Translations under genes and position numbers: made by a program | DNA from: Photorhabdus heterorhabditis | GTDB taxonomy: Bacteria; Pseudomonadota; Gammaproteobacteria; Enterobacterales; Enterobacteriaceae | DNA length: 64,000 nt | Assembly: GCF_018448905.1 (NCBI RefSeq) | Contig: NZ_RCWA01000011.1 | Span: forward strand, 1 to 64,000 | Direction of reading: 5' to 3' | The notes under the pieces: generated by a model | The model's input: only the letters and a program-made list of their open reading frames with translations | What the model was told of the DNA's origin: nothing | The model's database searches: none | Shown here: positions 18,018 through 26,439 of the stretch, one piece after another | Position numbering within the stretch: position 1 is the first letter of the stretch | Layout: each line of letters starts with the position of its first letter

Positions 18018-18404
18018 ATGGCTTACAGCGAAAAAGTAATTGATCACTATGAAAACCCACGCAACGTTGGTTCTTTTGATAATGAAGATCCAATGGTTGG
18101 TAGCGGCATGGTCGGTGCACCGGCGTGTGGTGATGTCATGAAACTGCAAATCAAAGTCAATAATGAAGGCATTATTGAAGATGCGCGTTTCAAAACCTAT
18201 GGTTGCGGTTCTGCAATTGCCTCCAGCTCTTTAGTTACTGAATGGATGAAGGGCAAATCTCTGGAGCAGGCAGAAGCGATTAAAAATACTGAAATTGCAG
18301 ATGAATTAGAACTGCCACCAGTGAAAATTCACTGTTCTATTCTGGCAGAAGATGCAATTAAAGCAGCTATTGCGGATTACAAAAGTAAACGCCAGGGCAA
18401 ATAA
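18018..18404 (+). CDS. iscU: Fe-S cluster scaffold IscU
   Basis: 128 residues from ATG 18018 (MAYSEKVIDHYENPRNVG); an upstream in-frame GTG at 18003 overlaps the ribosome-site region and is rejected. Cluster ligands are Cys37, Cys63 and Cys106, with Asp39 conserved. LPPVK at 99-103 is the HscA-binding motif. It assembles [2Fe-2S] and [4Fe-4S] clusters from IscS sulfur. A 307-bp gap to iscA is unusually long. Confidence 0.98.
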   Translation: MAYSEKVIDHYENPRNVGSFDNEDPMVGSGMVGAPACGDVMKLQIKVNNEGIIEDARFKTYGCGSAIASSSLVTEWMKGKSLEQAEAIKNTEIADELELPPVKIHCSILAEDAIKAAIADYKSKRQGK

Positions 18405-18460
18405 TTGCCCTTGAGAATAAGAAAATAGAATATGAATTTGGTGGATACTGGCTGTTTATA

Positions 18461-18663
18461 TACCCAATAGATTTCAAGATGGATCGCGACCGCAAGGGAG
18501 CGAATCCCCGGGAGCATATACCCAATAGATTTCAAGTTGCAGTGCGGCGGCAAGTGAACGCAGCCAACAAAGCAGCAGCTTGAAAGATGAAGGGTATAGA
18601 TAACTCTGTGACCGGGGTGAGAGAGTGCTGCCAACAAAGAGGCAACTTGAAAGATAACAGGTA
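18461..18663 (+). repeat. outer ERIC element interrupted by a second ERIC
   Basis: The outer copy runs from TACCCAATAG to AACAGGTA and matches the uninterrupted copy at 62033-62155 on both sides (GGGAGCA then GATAACTCTGTGACCGG). It is split after GGGAGCATA by a shorter ERIC at 18519-18596. The element fills most of the iscU-iscA spacer and would fold into a long hairpin in the isc transcript. Confidence 0.85.
18519..18596 (+). repeat. inner 78-bp ERIC inserted at TA inside the outer ERIC
   Basis: TACCC to GGGTA, flanked by TA on both sides (18517-18518 and 18597-18598), while the intact outer sequence has one TA there. It lacks the central block found in 123-bp copies. The TA duplication is the signature expected of insertion. 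Confidence 0.8.
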
Positions 18664-18711
18664 TATCATCCAGTATCCGCCTTTGCTGGTTTTGAAAAGT
18701 GAGGTTGTTGT

Positions 18712-19035
18712 ATGTCAATTTCCCTTACAGAAAGTGCTGCACAACGCGTTTCGTCATTCCTAAGTAACCGTGGAAAAGGTGTTGGTTTACGCCTTGGCGT
18801 CAGAACATCAGGCTGCTCAGGTATGGCATATCTGCTTGAATTTGCTGATGTGATTAACGAAGACGACACCGTGTTTGAAGATAAGGGTGTCAAAGTTATC
18901 GTAGATGGCAAGAGCATGGTCTATCTCAACGGTACAGAACTGGATTTTGTTAAAGAGGGCCTTAACGAAGGCTTTAAATTCAACAACCCGAATATTTCCA
19001 GCGAATGTGGTTGTGGAGAAAGTTTTAACGTTTAA
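18712..19035 (+). CDS. iscA: A-type Fe-S carrier IscA
   Basis: 107 residues with Cys35, Cys99 and Cys101, the three A-type carrier ligands (GCSG and CGCG). It accepts clusters from IscU and delivers them to apo-proteins. A GAGG ribosome site precedes ATG 18712. Downstream of the nested ERIC pair, so its transcription probably has to read through that structure unless a local promoter exists. Confidence 0.97.
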   Translation: MSISLTESAAQRVSSFLSNRGKGVGLRLGVRTSGCSGMAYLLEFADVINEDDTVFEDKGVKVIVDGKSMVYLNGTELDFVKEGLNEGFKFNNPNISSECGCGESFNV

Positions 19036-19074
19036 TTCCGTTTTTCGGCTAAATCCAGAGAATAAGTTTAGATT

Positions 19075-19596
19075 ATGGACTATTTCACTCTATTCGGGCT
19101 GCCGGCTCGTTATGCTATTGACCGTGAACAACTGACAAACTGTTATCAGGAATTGCAGCGTCAGTTTCACCCTGATCGCTTTGCTAGTCAGCCGGAGCGC
19201 GAAAAAGCGCTGGCGTTGCAGCAGGCAGCGACTATCAATGATGGCTATCAAACGCTTAAACACCCATTGAAACGTGCTGAATATATACTCTCCTTACATG
19301 GTTTTGATTTAGCCAACGAGCAACACACCATGAATGACAATGCTTTCCTGATGGAACAGCTTATGTTGCGGGAAGAGTTAGAATTCATTGAAAATAAAGC
19401 CGATGCAGAAATGGCATTGGCAGATTTTGCTGCCCGTCTGAACGGGATGATTAAAACCCGTAGTCAGCAAATGGAGCAACAATTGAATGAACAGCAGTGG
19501 GAACAGGCAGCCGATACTGTTCGTAAATTGCGTTTTCTGGATAAATTGCAACAGCAAGTTGAACAACTAGAAGAACGTTTACTGGACGACTTTTAA
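19075..19596 (+). CDS. hscB: J-domain co-chaperone HscB
   Basis: 173 residues. A J-domain (about 1-75) with the HPD motif at 32-34 is followed by the three-helix IscU-binding domain. It brings IscU to HscA and stimulates its ATPase. It lies 39 bp after iscA and 11 bp before hscA. Confidence 0.97.
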   Translation: MDYFTLFGLPARYAIDREQLTNCYQELQRQFHPDRFASQPEREKALALQQAATINDGYQTLKHPLKRAEYILSLHGFDLANEQHTMNDNAFLMEQLMLREELEFIENKADAEMALADFAARLNGMIKTRSQQMEQQLNEQQWEQAADTVRKLRFLDKLQQQVEQLEERLLDDF

Positions 19597-19607
19597 GGAA
19601 CGCGTAT

Positions 19608-21458
19608 ATGGCTTTATTACAAATCAGCGAGCCGGGTTTATCTGCTGTACCACATCAACGTCGTTTGGCTGCCGGTATTGATTTAGGTACAACGCATTCA
19701 TTAGTTGCCACCGTTCGTAGTGGGCAAGCGGAAACCCTGATGGATAGTGAAGATCGTTACCTGCTTCCTTCGGTTGTTCACTATCATGAAAAGGGTACTG
19801 AAATTGGTTGGTTGGCTCGTCAACAGGCTGCACGTGATCCCGTTAATACCATCAGTTCTGTGAAGCGCATGATGGGACGCTCTCTGATTGATATTCAACA
19901 ACGTTATCCTAATCTTCCTTATCAATTTCAGGCGAGTGAGAATGGGTTGCCATTAATCAATACGGCAATAGGTTTGGTCGATCCTATTCAGGTTTCTTCT
20001 GAAATTCTTAAATTGTTGGCACAGCGTGCAGAAGAAACACTGGATGGTAAGCTTGATGGCGTTGTGATCACTGTTCCTGCCTATTTTGATGATGCACAGC
20101 GTCAGGGCACAAAAGACGCGGCTCGTTTAGCTGGATTACATGTTCTGCGCTTGCTTAACGAACCGACTGCCGCTGCAATTGCTTATGGACTGGATTCTGG
20201 TCAGGAAGGTGTGATTGCTGTTTATGATTTAGGTGGCGGTACATTTGACGTTTCTATTCTCCGATTGAGCCGTGGTGTATTTGAAGTGCTGGCAACCGGT
20301 GGTGACACTGCGCTTGGGGGAGATGATTTCGATTTGATGCTCGTTGACTGGATTCGTGAACAGGCAGGTATCAGCAGTCGGGATGACCACAGTCTACAAC
20401 GTCAGCTATTGGATATTGCCACTCAGGTAAAAATTGCCTTAAGTGATACCGATGTTGCAGCAATAAATATTGCCGACTGGCAGGGGAAAATCACCCGTTC
20501 CGAATTTGAAGCACTGATTACACCGTTAATAAAACGTACTTTGCTGGCAAGTCGCCGGGCGTTGAAAGATGCAGAAGTCTCTGCGGATGAAGTGTTACAA
20601 GTGGTGATGGTGGGTGGTTCAACCCGCGTACCACTGGTTCGTCACATGGTTGGGAAGTTTTTTGGCCGTGAACCATTGACTTCAATTGATCCTGATAAAG
20701 TTGTGGCTATCGGTGCTTCGATTCAGGCGGATATTTTGGTAGGTAACAAACCAGACAGCGACATGCTGTTATTGGATGTGATTCCGCTTTCACTGGGGCT
20801 AGAAACCATGGGTGGCTTGGTTGAAAAAGTTATCCCCCGCAATACAACCATTCCAGTAGCAAGAGCACAGGAATTCACGACCTTCAAAGACGGTCAGAGT
20901 GCAATGAGTATTCATGTGGTGCAAGGGGAAAGAGAATTGGTGAATGATTGCCGTTCACTGGCCCGTTTTACACTGCGTGGTATTCCGCCATTACCGGCTG
21001 GTGGTGCCCATATCCGGGTGACTTTCCAGGTAGATGCTGATGGCTTGCTGAGCGTCAGCGCATTGGAAAAATCGACTGGTGTGGAAGCCGCTATTCAGGT
21101 GAAACCTTCCTATGGTTTATCTGATGAAGAAATAGCTCGCATGATAAAAGATTCTATGACAAATGTTCAGGAGGATATCAATGCGCGCAAACTGGCAGAA
21201 CAAAAAGTAGAAGCGGCGCGGGTACTGGAAAGTGTCACCCGTGCGTTAGAAAAAGATGCTGATTTACTGAATGAACAAGAGCAGGCGGCGATTGATGCCG
21301 CTGTAGAAATACTTATAAAAAGCGTTCAGGGGAGTGATCCTCAAATTATAGAGAACGCAATTAAACAACTGGACAAGCAAACGCAGGAATTCGCTGCGCG
21401 TCGGATGGATACATCTATTCGTCGTGCATTGGCGGGCCATTCTGTGGATGAGATTTAA
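19608..21458 (+). CDS. hscA: Hsp70-type chaperone HscA
   Basis: 616 residues. An Hsp70 ATPase domain ([14 protein letters not shown] near 21-34; [12 protein letters not shown] near 206-217) precedes a substrate-binding domain and helical lid. With HscB it binds the LPPVK motif of IscU and drives cluster transfer. Family length matches E. coli (616). Confidence 0.98.
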   Translation: MALLQISEPGLSAVPHQRRLAAGIDLGTTHSLVATVRSGQAETLMDSEDRYLLPSVVHYHEKGTEIGWLARQQAARDPVNTISSVKRMMGRSLIDIQQRYPNLPYQFQASENGLPLINTAIGLVDPIQVSSEILKLLAQRAEETLDGKLDGVVITVPAYFDDAQRQGTKDAARLAGLHVLRLLNEPTAAAIAYGLDSGQEGVIAVYDLGGGTFDVSILRLSRGVFEVLATGGDTALGGDDFDLMLVDWIREQAGISSRDDHSLQRQLLDIATQVKIALSDTDVAAINIADWQGKITRSEFEALITPLIKRTLLASRRALKDAEVSADEVLQVVMVGGSTRVPLVRHMVGKFFGREPLTSIDPDKVVAIGASIQADILVGNKPDSDMLLLDVIPLSLGLETMGGLVEKVIPRNTTIPVARAQEFTTFKDGQSAMSIHVVQGERELVNDCRSLARFTLRGIPPLPAGGAHIRVTFQVDADGLLSVSALEKSTGVEAAIQVKPSYGLSDEEIARMIKDSMTNVQEDINARKLAEQKVEAARVLESVTRALEKDADLLNEQEQAAIDAAVEILIKSVQGSDPQIIENAIKQLDKQTQEFAARRMDTSIRRALAGHSVDEI

Positions 21459-21460
21459 TT

Positions 21461-21796
21461 ATGCCGAAAATTGTATTTTTACCTCATAACGATCTTTGCC
21501 CTGATGGTGCAGTGCTGGAAGCTAGAGAAGGGGAATCCATTCTGGATGTTGCATTGCGCAATGGGATTGAAATTGAACATGCTTGTGAAAAATCCTGTGC
21601 TTGCACAACTTGCCACTGTATCGTTCGTGAAGGCTTCGATTCACTGGAAGAGAGCTCTGAACTGGAAGATGACATGTTGGATAAAGCCTGGGGGCTGGAG
21701 CCGGAAAGTCGTCTGAGTTGTCAGGCCAGAGTCTCTGATGAAGATTTGGTAATAGAAATTCCAAAATACACTATTAACCATGCTCGTGAGCACTGA
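21461..21796 (+). CDS. fdx: [2Fe-2S] ferredoxin of the isc system
   Basis: 111 residues, adrenodoxin-type. Cluster ligands Cys42, Cys48, Cys51 and Cys87 are present ([16 protein letters not shown]). It supplies electrons for cluster assembly on IscU. Its start lies 2 bp after the hscA stop, implying translational coupling. Confidence 0.97.
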   Translation: MPKIVFLPHNDLCPDGAVLEAREGESILDVALRNGIEIEHACEKSCACTTCHCIVREGFDSLEESSELEDDMLDKAWGLEPESRLSCQARVSDEDLVIEIPKYTINHAREH

Positions 21797-21816
21797 TTGG
21801 CAGGAGAAATATATAA

Positions 21817-22017
21817 ATGAGCCTGAAATGGTCTGACAGTCGTGAAATTGCGGAAGCGCTGTATGACAAGTTTCCTGATCTAGACCCAGAAACAGTTCGC
21901 TTTACTGATATGCATCAGTGGATTTGTGAATTAGATGATTTTGATGACGCTCCCGAGAAATCTAATGAAAAGATTCTGGAAGCTATTCTTTTGGTCTGGT
22001 TGGATGAATTTGAATAA
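21817..22017 (+). CDS. iscX: IscX (YfhJ) Fe-S assembly modulator
   Basis: 66 acidic residues beginning [21 protein letters not shown], diagnostic for IscX. It binds IscS and iron and tunes desulfurase activity. The last isc gene, 20 bp after fdx, followed by a terminator. Confidence 0.97.
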   Translation: MSLKWSDSREIAEALYDKFPDLDPETVRFTDMHQWICELDDFDDAPEKSNEKILEAILLVWLDEFE

Positions 22018-22076
22018 CAAAATAGCATTAATTTGTTATTTATTCCTATGGTTTTGAGGTAGGCTGAACTTCAATG

Positions 22077-22103
22077 AAAAACTGGCTTTGGCCAGTTTTT
22101 TTA
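22077..22103 (+). terminator. isc operon terminator
   Basis: AAAACTGGC and GCCAGTTTT form the stem with a short loop, followed by further T. Strong intrinsic terminator between iscX and pepB. Confidence 0.85.
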
Positions 22104-22197
22104 TAGGGTTAATATCTGGCAGGCGAATAATTATGTAGGTAGAAGCTTGAATAAGCTCCTCACTGCCATCAAGCGGTAATAATAAGAGGTGAAAAAA

Positions 22198-23493
22198 ATG
22201 ACTAAACAAATCATGCCAATAACACTGTCTTATGAACCAGCAGCAGTTTGCTGGGGTGAAAAAGCGTTGATTAGTTCCAGTGATCAAGGGGTGACCATTC
22301 ATCTGGTTGGTAAAGGTAAATTAGGCGCTGTTCAACGTGCCGGACGTAAAATTGACGGACAGGGAATTCGTCATGTGGCTTTGGTTGGCGAAGGTTGGGA
22401 TTTAGAGAAAAGTTGGGCTTTCTGGCAAGGATTTCGTGCGCCAAAAGGTAAACGTTCTATTGAATGGCCTCAATTACCTGCGGCTGAAAAACAAGAATTG
22501 GAAAACAGAATTAAAATTATTGATTGGGTACGTGACACCATCAATATGTCAGCTGAAGAGCTTGGGCCGGAACAATTGGCGAAACGTGCTATTGACCTAA
22601 TGTGTGGTATTGCTGGTGATGCGGTAAGTTATCGCATTACTAAAGGCGAAGATTTACGTGAACAGGGTTATGCAGGTATTCATACTGTTGGTCGTGGTTC
22701 TTCCCGCGATCCGATTCTGCTGGCATTGGATTACAACCCAACTGACAACTCGCAAGCGCCCGTATTCGCTTGTCTGGTTGGTAAAGGCATTACATTTGAT
22801 ACCGGCGGCTACAGCTTAAAACAATCTTCTTTTATGGATTCCATGAAAGCAGATATGGGCGGAGCGGCAACACTGGCGGGAGCATTGGCTCTGGCGATCA
22901 ATCGAGGTCTGAAACAGCGTGTTAAACTGTTCCTCTGTATTGCGGATAATATGGTCAGTGGTAATGCCTTTAAATTGGGTGATATTATCCGTTACCGCAA
23001 TGGAAAATCTGTTGAAGTGATGAACACCGATGCGGAAGGTCGTCTGGTTCTGGCTGATGGTTTGATTGATGCCAGCAAAGAGAAAGCTAAATTAATTATT
23101 GATGCGGCAACCCTGACAGGTGCAGCGAAAGCGGCTGTGGGTAATGACTATCACTCTATATTCAGCTTTGATGATAAACTGGCGGCGGATCTGCTAGCTG
23201 CTTCTGAATCTGAAAATGAATTGTTCTGGCGCCTGCCATTGGCTGAATTCCATCGTAGCCAACTGCCATCAAATTTTGCTGATCTGAATAATGTTGCGGC
23301 ACCATCACATACGGCTGGTGCCAGCACAGCGGCGGCTTTCCTCTCTCACTTTGTGGAAGAATACCAAAAAGGTTGGATTCACATTGATTGCTCGGCAACT
23401 TACCGTAAATCTGCTGTAGAACATTGGTCTGCTGGTGCAACGGGTTATGGTGTTCGTTCGATTGCAAATCTGTTGTTGGCAAAAGCGAAATAA
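22198..23493 (+). CDS. pepB: peptidase B (leucyl aminopeptidase family M17)
   Basis: 431 residues from ATG 22198, chosen because an AGAGG site lies just upstream; an in-frame GTG at 22189 overlaps that site. M17 signature [14 protein letters not shown] and metal ligands in [10 protein letters not shown] are present. It removes N-terminal residues from peptides in the cytoplasm; E. coli PepB prefers acidic N-termini. It follows iscX as in E. coli. Confidence 0.95.
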   Translation: MTKQIMPITLSYEPAAVCWGEKALISSSDQGVTIHLVGKGKLGAVQRAGRKIDGQGIRHVALVGEGWDLEKSWAFWQGFRAPKGKRSIEWPQLPAAEKQELENRIKIIDWVRDTINMSAEELGPEQLAKRAIDLMCGIAGDAVSYRITKGEDLREQGYAGIHTVGRGSSRDPILLALDYNPTDNSQAPVFACLVGKGITFDTGGYSLKQSSFMDSMKADMGGAATLAGALALAINRGLKQRVKLFLCIADNMVSGNAFKLGDIIRYRNGKSVEVMNTDAEGRLVLADGLIDASKEKAKLIIDAATLTGAAKAAVGNDYHSIFSFDDKLAADLLAASESENELFWRLPLAEFHRSQLPSNFADLNNVAAPSHTAGASTAAAFLSHFVEEYQKGWIHIDCSATYRKSAVEHWSAGATGYGVRSIANLLLAKAK

Positions 23494-23527
23494 TTCTATT
23501 TTGTATAAAAATTGATTGGAGATTTTT

Positions 23528-23950
23528 ATGAGTTCATTAAGTGAGTTGGTTTCGGTTGAGGTTAATGTTCCAAGTGGCAGCGCGATAACACTCAGCCAGC
23601 CGGAAGAGTATCCTTCACAGCTCATTGACGCTCTGGTCAGTTTATTTAGCCAGCGTAAACCTGTCCGCCGTGCTTTTATCATTCAGGCTCATGATAAAAA
23701 TGTGGATGAAAAGCCCAATTTATTAATTGGACTGGAAATGAATGGTACGTCGGATGAAGTTGAACAGTTAATTCAAGAGGCCGGTAGTATTGCCTGTGAA
23801 TACACTTCCGAAGAAGAACCTATTGATTTTTGCTTGGTTGATGAAAAAGAGCGTGGTATTAGCCATTATTTGATTCAGCATACGCAACCATTTTACCAGC
23901 GTAAACTAGGCAGTTGGTTACGAGGGAATATTCCGGTAACGAATACATAA
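23528..23950 (+). CDS. sseB: SseB-like protein, C-terminal domain only
   Basis: About 140 residues aligning by eye only to the C-terminal half of E. coli SseB (roughly 258 residues): PSQLIDAL, KPVRRAFI, NLLIGLEM, EPIDFCLV, GISHYLIQH, PFYQRKLGSWLR. The usual N-terminal domain is missing, not merely frameshifted: only 34 bp separate it from pepB. A good GGAG ribosome site precedes ATG 23528, so the short form may be made. SseB overexpression increases serine sensitivity in E. coli; function otherwise unclear. The neighbour sseA is absent. Confidence 0.75.
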   Translation: MSSLSELVSVEVNVPSGSAITLSQPEEYPSQLIDALVSLFSQRKPVRRAFIIQAHDKNVDEKPNLLIGLEMNGTSDEVEQLIQEAGSIACEYTSEEEPIDFCLVDEKERGISHYLIQHTQPFYQRKLGSWLRGNIPVTNT

Positions 23951-23958
23951 TCAATTCG

Positions 23959-24030
23959 ATCGTGGCGAGGTTGGGCGGGGTAGCAATAAAAGAACGGACA
24001 GGTTTCCCCCGTGACTTCGCCACGATTTTG
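23959..24030 (+). terminator. long structured terminator after sseB
   Basis: ATCGTGGCGA pairs perfectly with TCGCCACGAT, which is followed by TTTT. The 48-base interior also contains a GCGGGG/CCCCCG pairing, giving a larger structure than most terminators here. It could instead be a small RNA 3' end. Confidence 0.6.
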
Positions 24031-24637
24031 ATACTATCGGATGCTTATTTTCTAATTCTTATTGAGTTTTATTTAAAATAGATTTTAATATTTATAGGGT
24101 TAATATTTCAATTGAATTTAATGTTATTTTTTTAAATAGGGATAATATATTGTTTTATTTCTGAAATAATGATTGAATTATGGTTCAATATTAATTGATT
24201 TATTTCATTAATAACTTACATATACCCAATAGATTTCAAGATGCATTGTGACGGCAAGAGAACGCATCCCCGGGAGCATAGAGAACTCTGTGACTGGGGT
24301 AAATGAACGCAGCCAACAAAGCAGCAGCTTGAAAGATGAAGGGTATAAAACTATACAGTTATGAGCTTAAATTAAATGGATTAATATTGTATTTGAGAGT
24401 CTATTTTATTAATTACAATAATATCCTGTTGAATTTTCATGTGAGATAATATATTTATCTTTGTTGGTAAATATATGTTGTGCAACAAGGGATAATAATT
24501 ATGTGTTAATATTGCAAGGCGATAAATATAATAGAGAGATAGTCATTTTATGTTGAAAAATTAACTGACAGAAAATAAGTGATAATTTGTGATCTGCTTA
24601 TAAGAATGTGACGATATAAACGCTTTTCATTGTTTTA
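24031..24637. other. long AT-rich spacer with an ERIC
   Basis: About 600 bp without a supported gene, strongly AT-rich, holding the ERIC at 24223-24345. This is the position of sseA in E. coli; no trace of it was found. Confidence 0.6.
24223..24345 (+). repeat. ERIC element
   Basis: A 123-bp copy from TACCCAATAG to TGAAGGGTA with the typical GGGAGCATAGA and GCCAACAAAG blocks, flanked by TA. Terminal inverted repeats would form a hairpin. Confidence 0.85.
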
Positions 24638-24651
24638 TTGATGTACATCAA
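24638..24651 (+). promoter_or_regulatory. perfect FNR box
   Basis: TTGATGTACATCAA is an exact palindromic match to the FNR consensus TTGAT-N4-ATCAA. A TTTAAT hexamer at 24672-24677 is spaced for a class II promoter (site centred near -41.5 of a start at about 24686). It lies 61 bp before the metallo-hydrolase gene, predicting induction without oxygen. Confidence 0.75.
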
Positions 24652-24712
24652 TGCTATTGTTACCCGTATCGTTTAATAGAAGTATGACTTCAACAAAATT
24701 AATGGATATACC

Positions 24713-25513
24713 ATGTCATTAAAAATAACTGTACTCCTGGAAAATAAAACATCTGATTCATATTTGATAGCTAAGCCTGGTTTAAGCCTTTTACTTGAGG
24801 ACGGTGAAGAGAAGATAATTTTTGATACCGGCCCGGATGACAGCTATATCGAGAATGCAAACAGGATGGGAATATCTATTGATGATATATCTAAGATTGT
24901 TATCTCTCATGGACATTCTGACCATATCGGTGGTGTTAATTATTTCCCTCATAATGCTAAATTAATATGTCATCCTGATGCATTAAATGAGAGATATTAT
25001 GGGGTTAAGTTCAAAAACAGTGTTTTAAAGTTTAAAAAAATGTCGGGTAAAATTAATAAAAGAATCAAGAAGAAAGTTTTTTTTCGTTTGACAAAATCGC
25101 ATATGAAGATAAGTGAACGATTTGTTTTTTCAGGAGAAATAACAAATAATCATCGAAAATCCTATGGTTTAGTAAAAAAAAGTTCTTGGGCCAATGACTA
25201 TATATTTGATGATAGTGCTTTAATTTGGAAAAGTGATCACGGGCTTGTTATTATTGTTGGGTGTGGTCATTCTGGTATTTGTGAAATAATTAACCACGCT
25301 AAAATAATTACAGGTGTGGATAAAGTATTCGCAGTGATAGGTGGATTCCATTTGAGGAGAGCATTACCGACCGAATTATTGAAGATTAGAGAGTTCTTCA
25401 TAAAAGAAAATATCAAAGAAGTCTATGGGTGTCATTGTACGGGTAGTTGGGGAAGGCTTTGGCTGCCAAATGCTAAGGGGTTGAAAACAGGACAAGTGTT
25501 ACTGGTAGGGTAA
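24713..25513 (+). CDS. metallo-beta-lactamase-fold hydrolase
   Basis: 266 residues with the MBL metal motif SHGHSDH at 65-71 (His66, His68, Asp70, His71), a later GCGHSG histidine (near 184) and GGFHL (near 213). The overall layout resembles the 7,8-dihydropterin-6-methyl-ribofuranosylaminobenzene-phosphate synthase-like MBL group (a FDTGPDDSY block near 37-45; GCHCTGS at the end). No signal peptide, so cytoplasmic. Substrate unknown. It sits where sseA would be, between two ERIC copies and under a perfect FNR box, so it is probably an acquired, oxygen-regulated gene. Lysine- and AT-rich codon use. Confidence 0.75.
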   Translation: MSLKITVLLENKTSDSYLIAKPGLSLLLEDGEEKIIFDTGPDDSYIENANRMGISIDDISKIVISHGHSDHIGGVNYFPHNAKLICHPDALNERYYGVKFKNSVLKFKKMSGKINKRIKKKVFFRLTKSHMKISERFVFSGEITNNHRKSYGLVKKSSWANDYIFDDSALIWKSDHGLVIIVGCGHSGICEIINHAKIITGVDKVFAVIGGFHLRRALPTELLKIREFFIKENIKEVYGCHCTGSWGRLWLPNAKGLKTGQVLLVG

Positions 25514-25877
25514 TGGTGATGAGATTTATTCAGAACGTAAATTTTCATGCAGATTTTTATTGGGTTACTACTCAATTTTTCCCGATGTTAAGAATTGGAG
25601 TCCTTGTCTTACTTAAACCATTTAGCCTATAAATAACGATTAGTGAATATTTCCATTACTGACTTTATTGACATTTATTATTGCATTTTTTCTCATAGAG
25701 GGCTTTGTCGGCATTTTCTAAAAAAAGACTTAAAAAACAAAAATTTTGTACAAGTAATCATTGCCACTTTTGGTAATAAAGTGGCATGATGTACCTGTAT
25801 ATTATTCTTAATATTAATGTTTTCTATATTGAATTATATCTTATTAATTCTATTAAGTTTGGTTATTATTAACTATA

Positions 25878-25957
25878 ATTTTCTTATTTTCTTATTTTCT
25901 TATTTTCTTATTTTCTTATTTTCTTATTTTCTTATTTTCTTGTTTTCTTATTTGCTT
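25878..25957 (+). repeat. tandem octamer array
   Basis: Eight exact copies of ATTTTCTT (25878-25941) followed by two one-base variants (GTTTTCTT, ATTTGCTT). A homopyrimidine-rich, slippage-prone simple repeat in a gene-free spacer. Confidence 0.9.
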
Positions 25958-26021
25958 ATTTAACTCCCGTTAATATATTGTTTAATATTCTCTTATTTTT
26001 CGTGATTTATAAAGAAATATA

Positions 26022-26144
26022 TACCCAATAGATTTCAAGTTGCAGTGCGGCGGCAAGTGAACGCATCCCCAGGAGCATAGATAACTATGTGACTGGGGTA
26101 AGTGAACGTAGCCAACAAAGCAGCAGCTTGAAAGATGAAGGGTA
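26022..26144 (+). repeat. ERIC element
   Basis: A 123-bp copy (TACCCAATAG to TGAAGGGTA) flanked by TA, in the same orientation as the one at 24223. Together they bracket the metallo-hydrolase gene. Confidence 0.85.
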
Positions 26145-26439
26145 TAGCTTAATAAATGTTATTTACGCCAAATTAAGGAATTAAAAATTTTATTCATTTA
26201 TGAAATATATAGAGTTCTTAATCATAGATTAAAGCTATAAATTCAAATATATTTATTGCATTCTATGATATTTAATTCGTTAAAAAAGAGTTATTATATG
26301 AACTTAATGTTTGTATATTGTCACTATTCAAATAGTGCAATATTACTTAATCTGTTTGCGTTAAATTAATGTATTGATTTGTAAAGTTATTCATTAAATC
26401 CTATTACTGATTGGTTGGGATAAGATAGGGGTTACGGTC

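Larger units (their letters stand above)
25514..26439. other. long AT-rich spacer with octamer array and ERIC
   Basis: 926 bp without a supported gene. It holds the tandem octamer array at 25878-25957 and an ERIC at 26022-26144. The last 300 bp should contain the yfhM promoter, but no operator is clear. Confidence 0.6.

Noticed and set aside
25878-25957. Repeat array considered as a CRISPR
   Set aside because: Units are 8 bp with no spacers and there are no cas genes.
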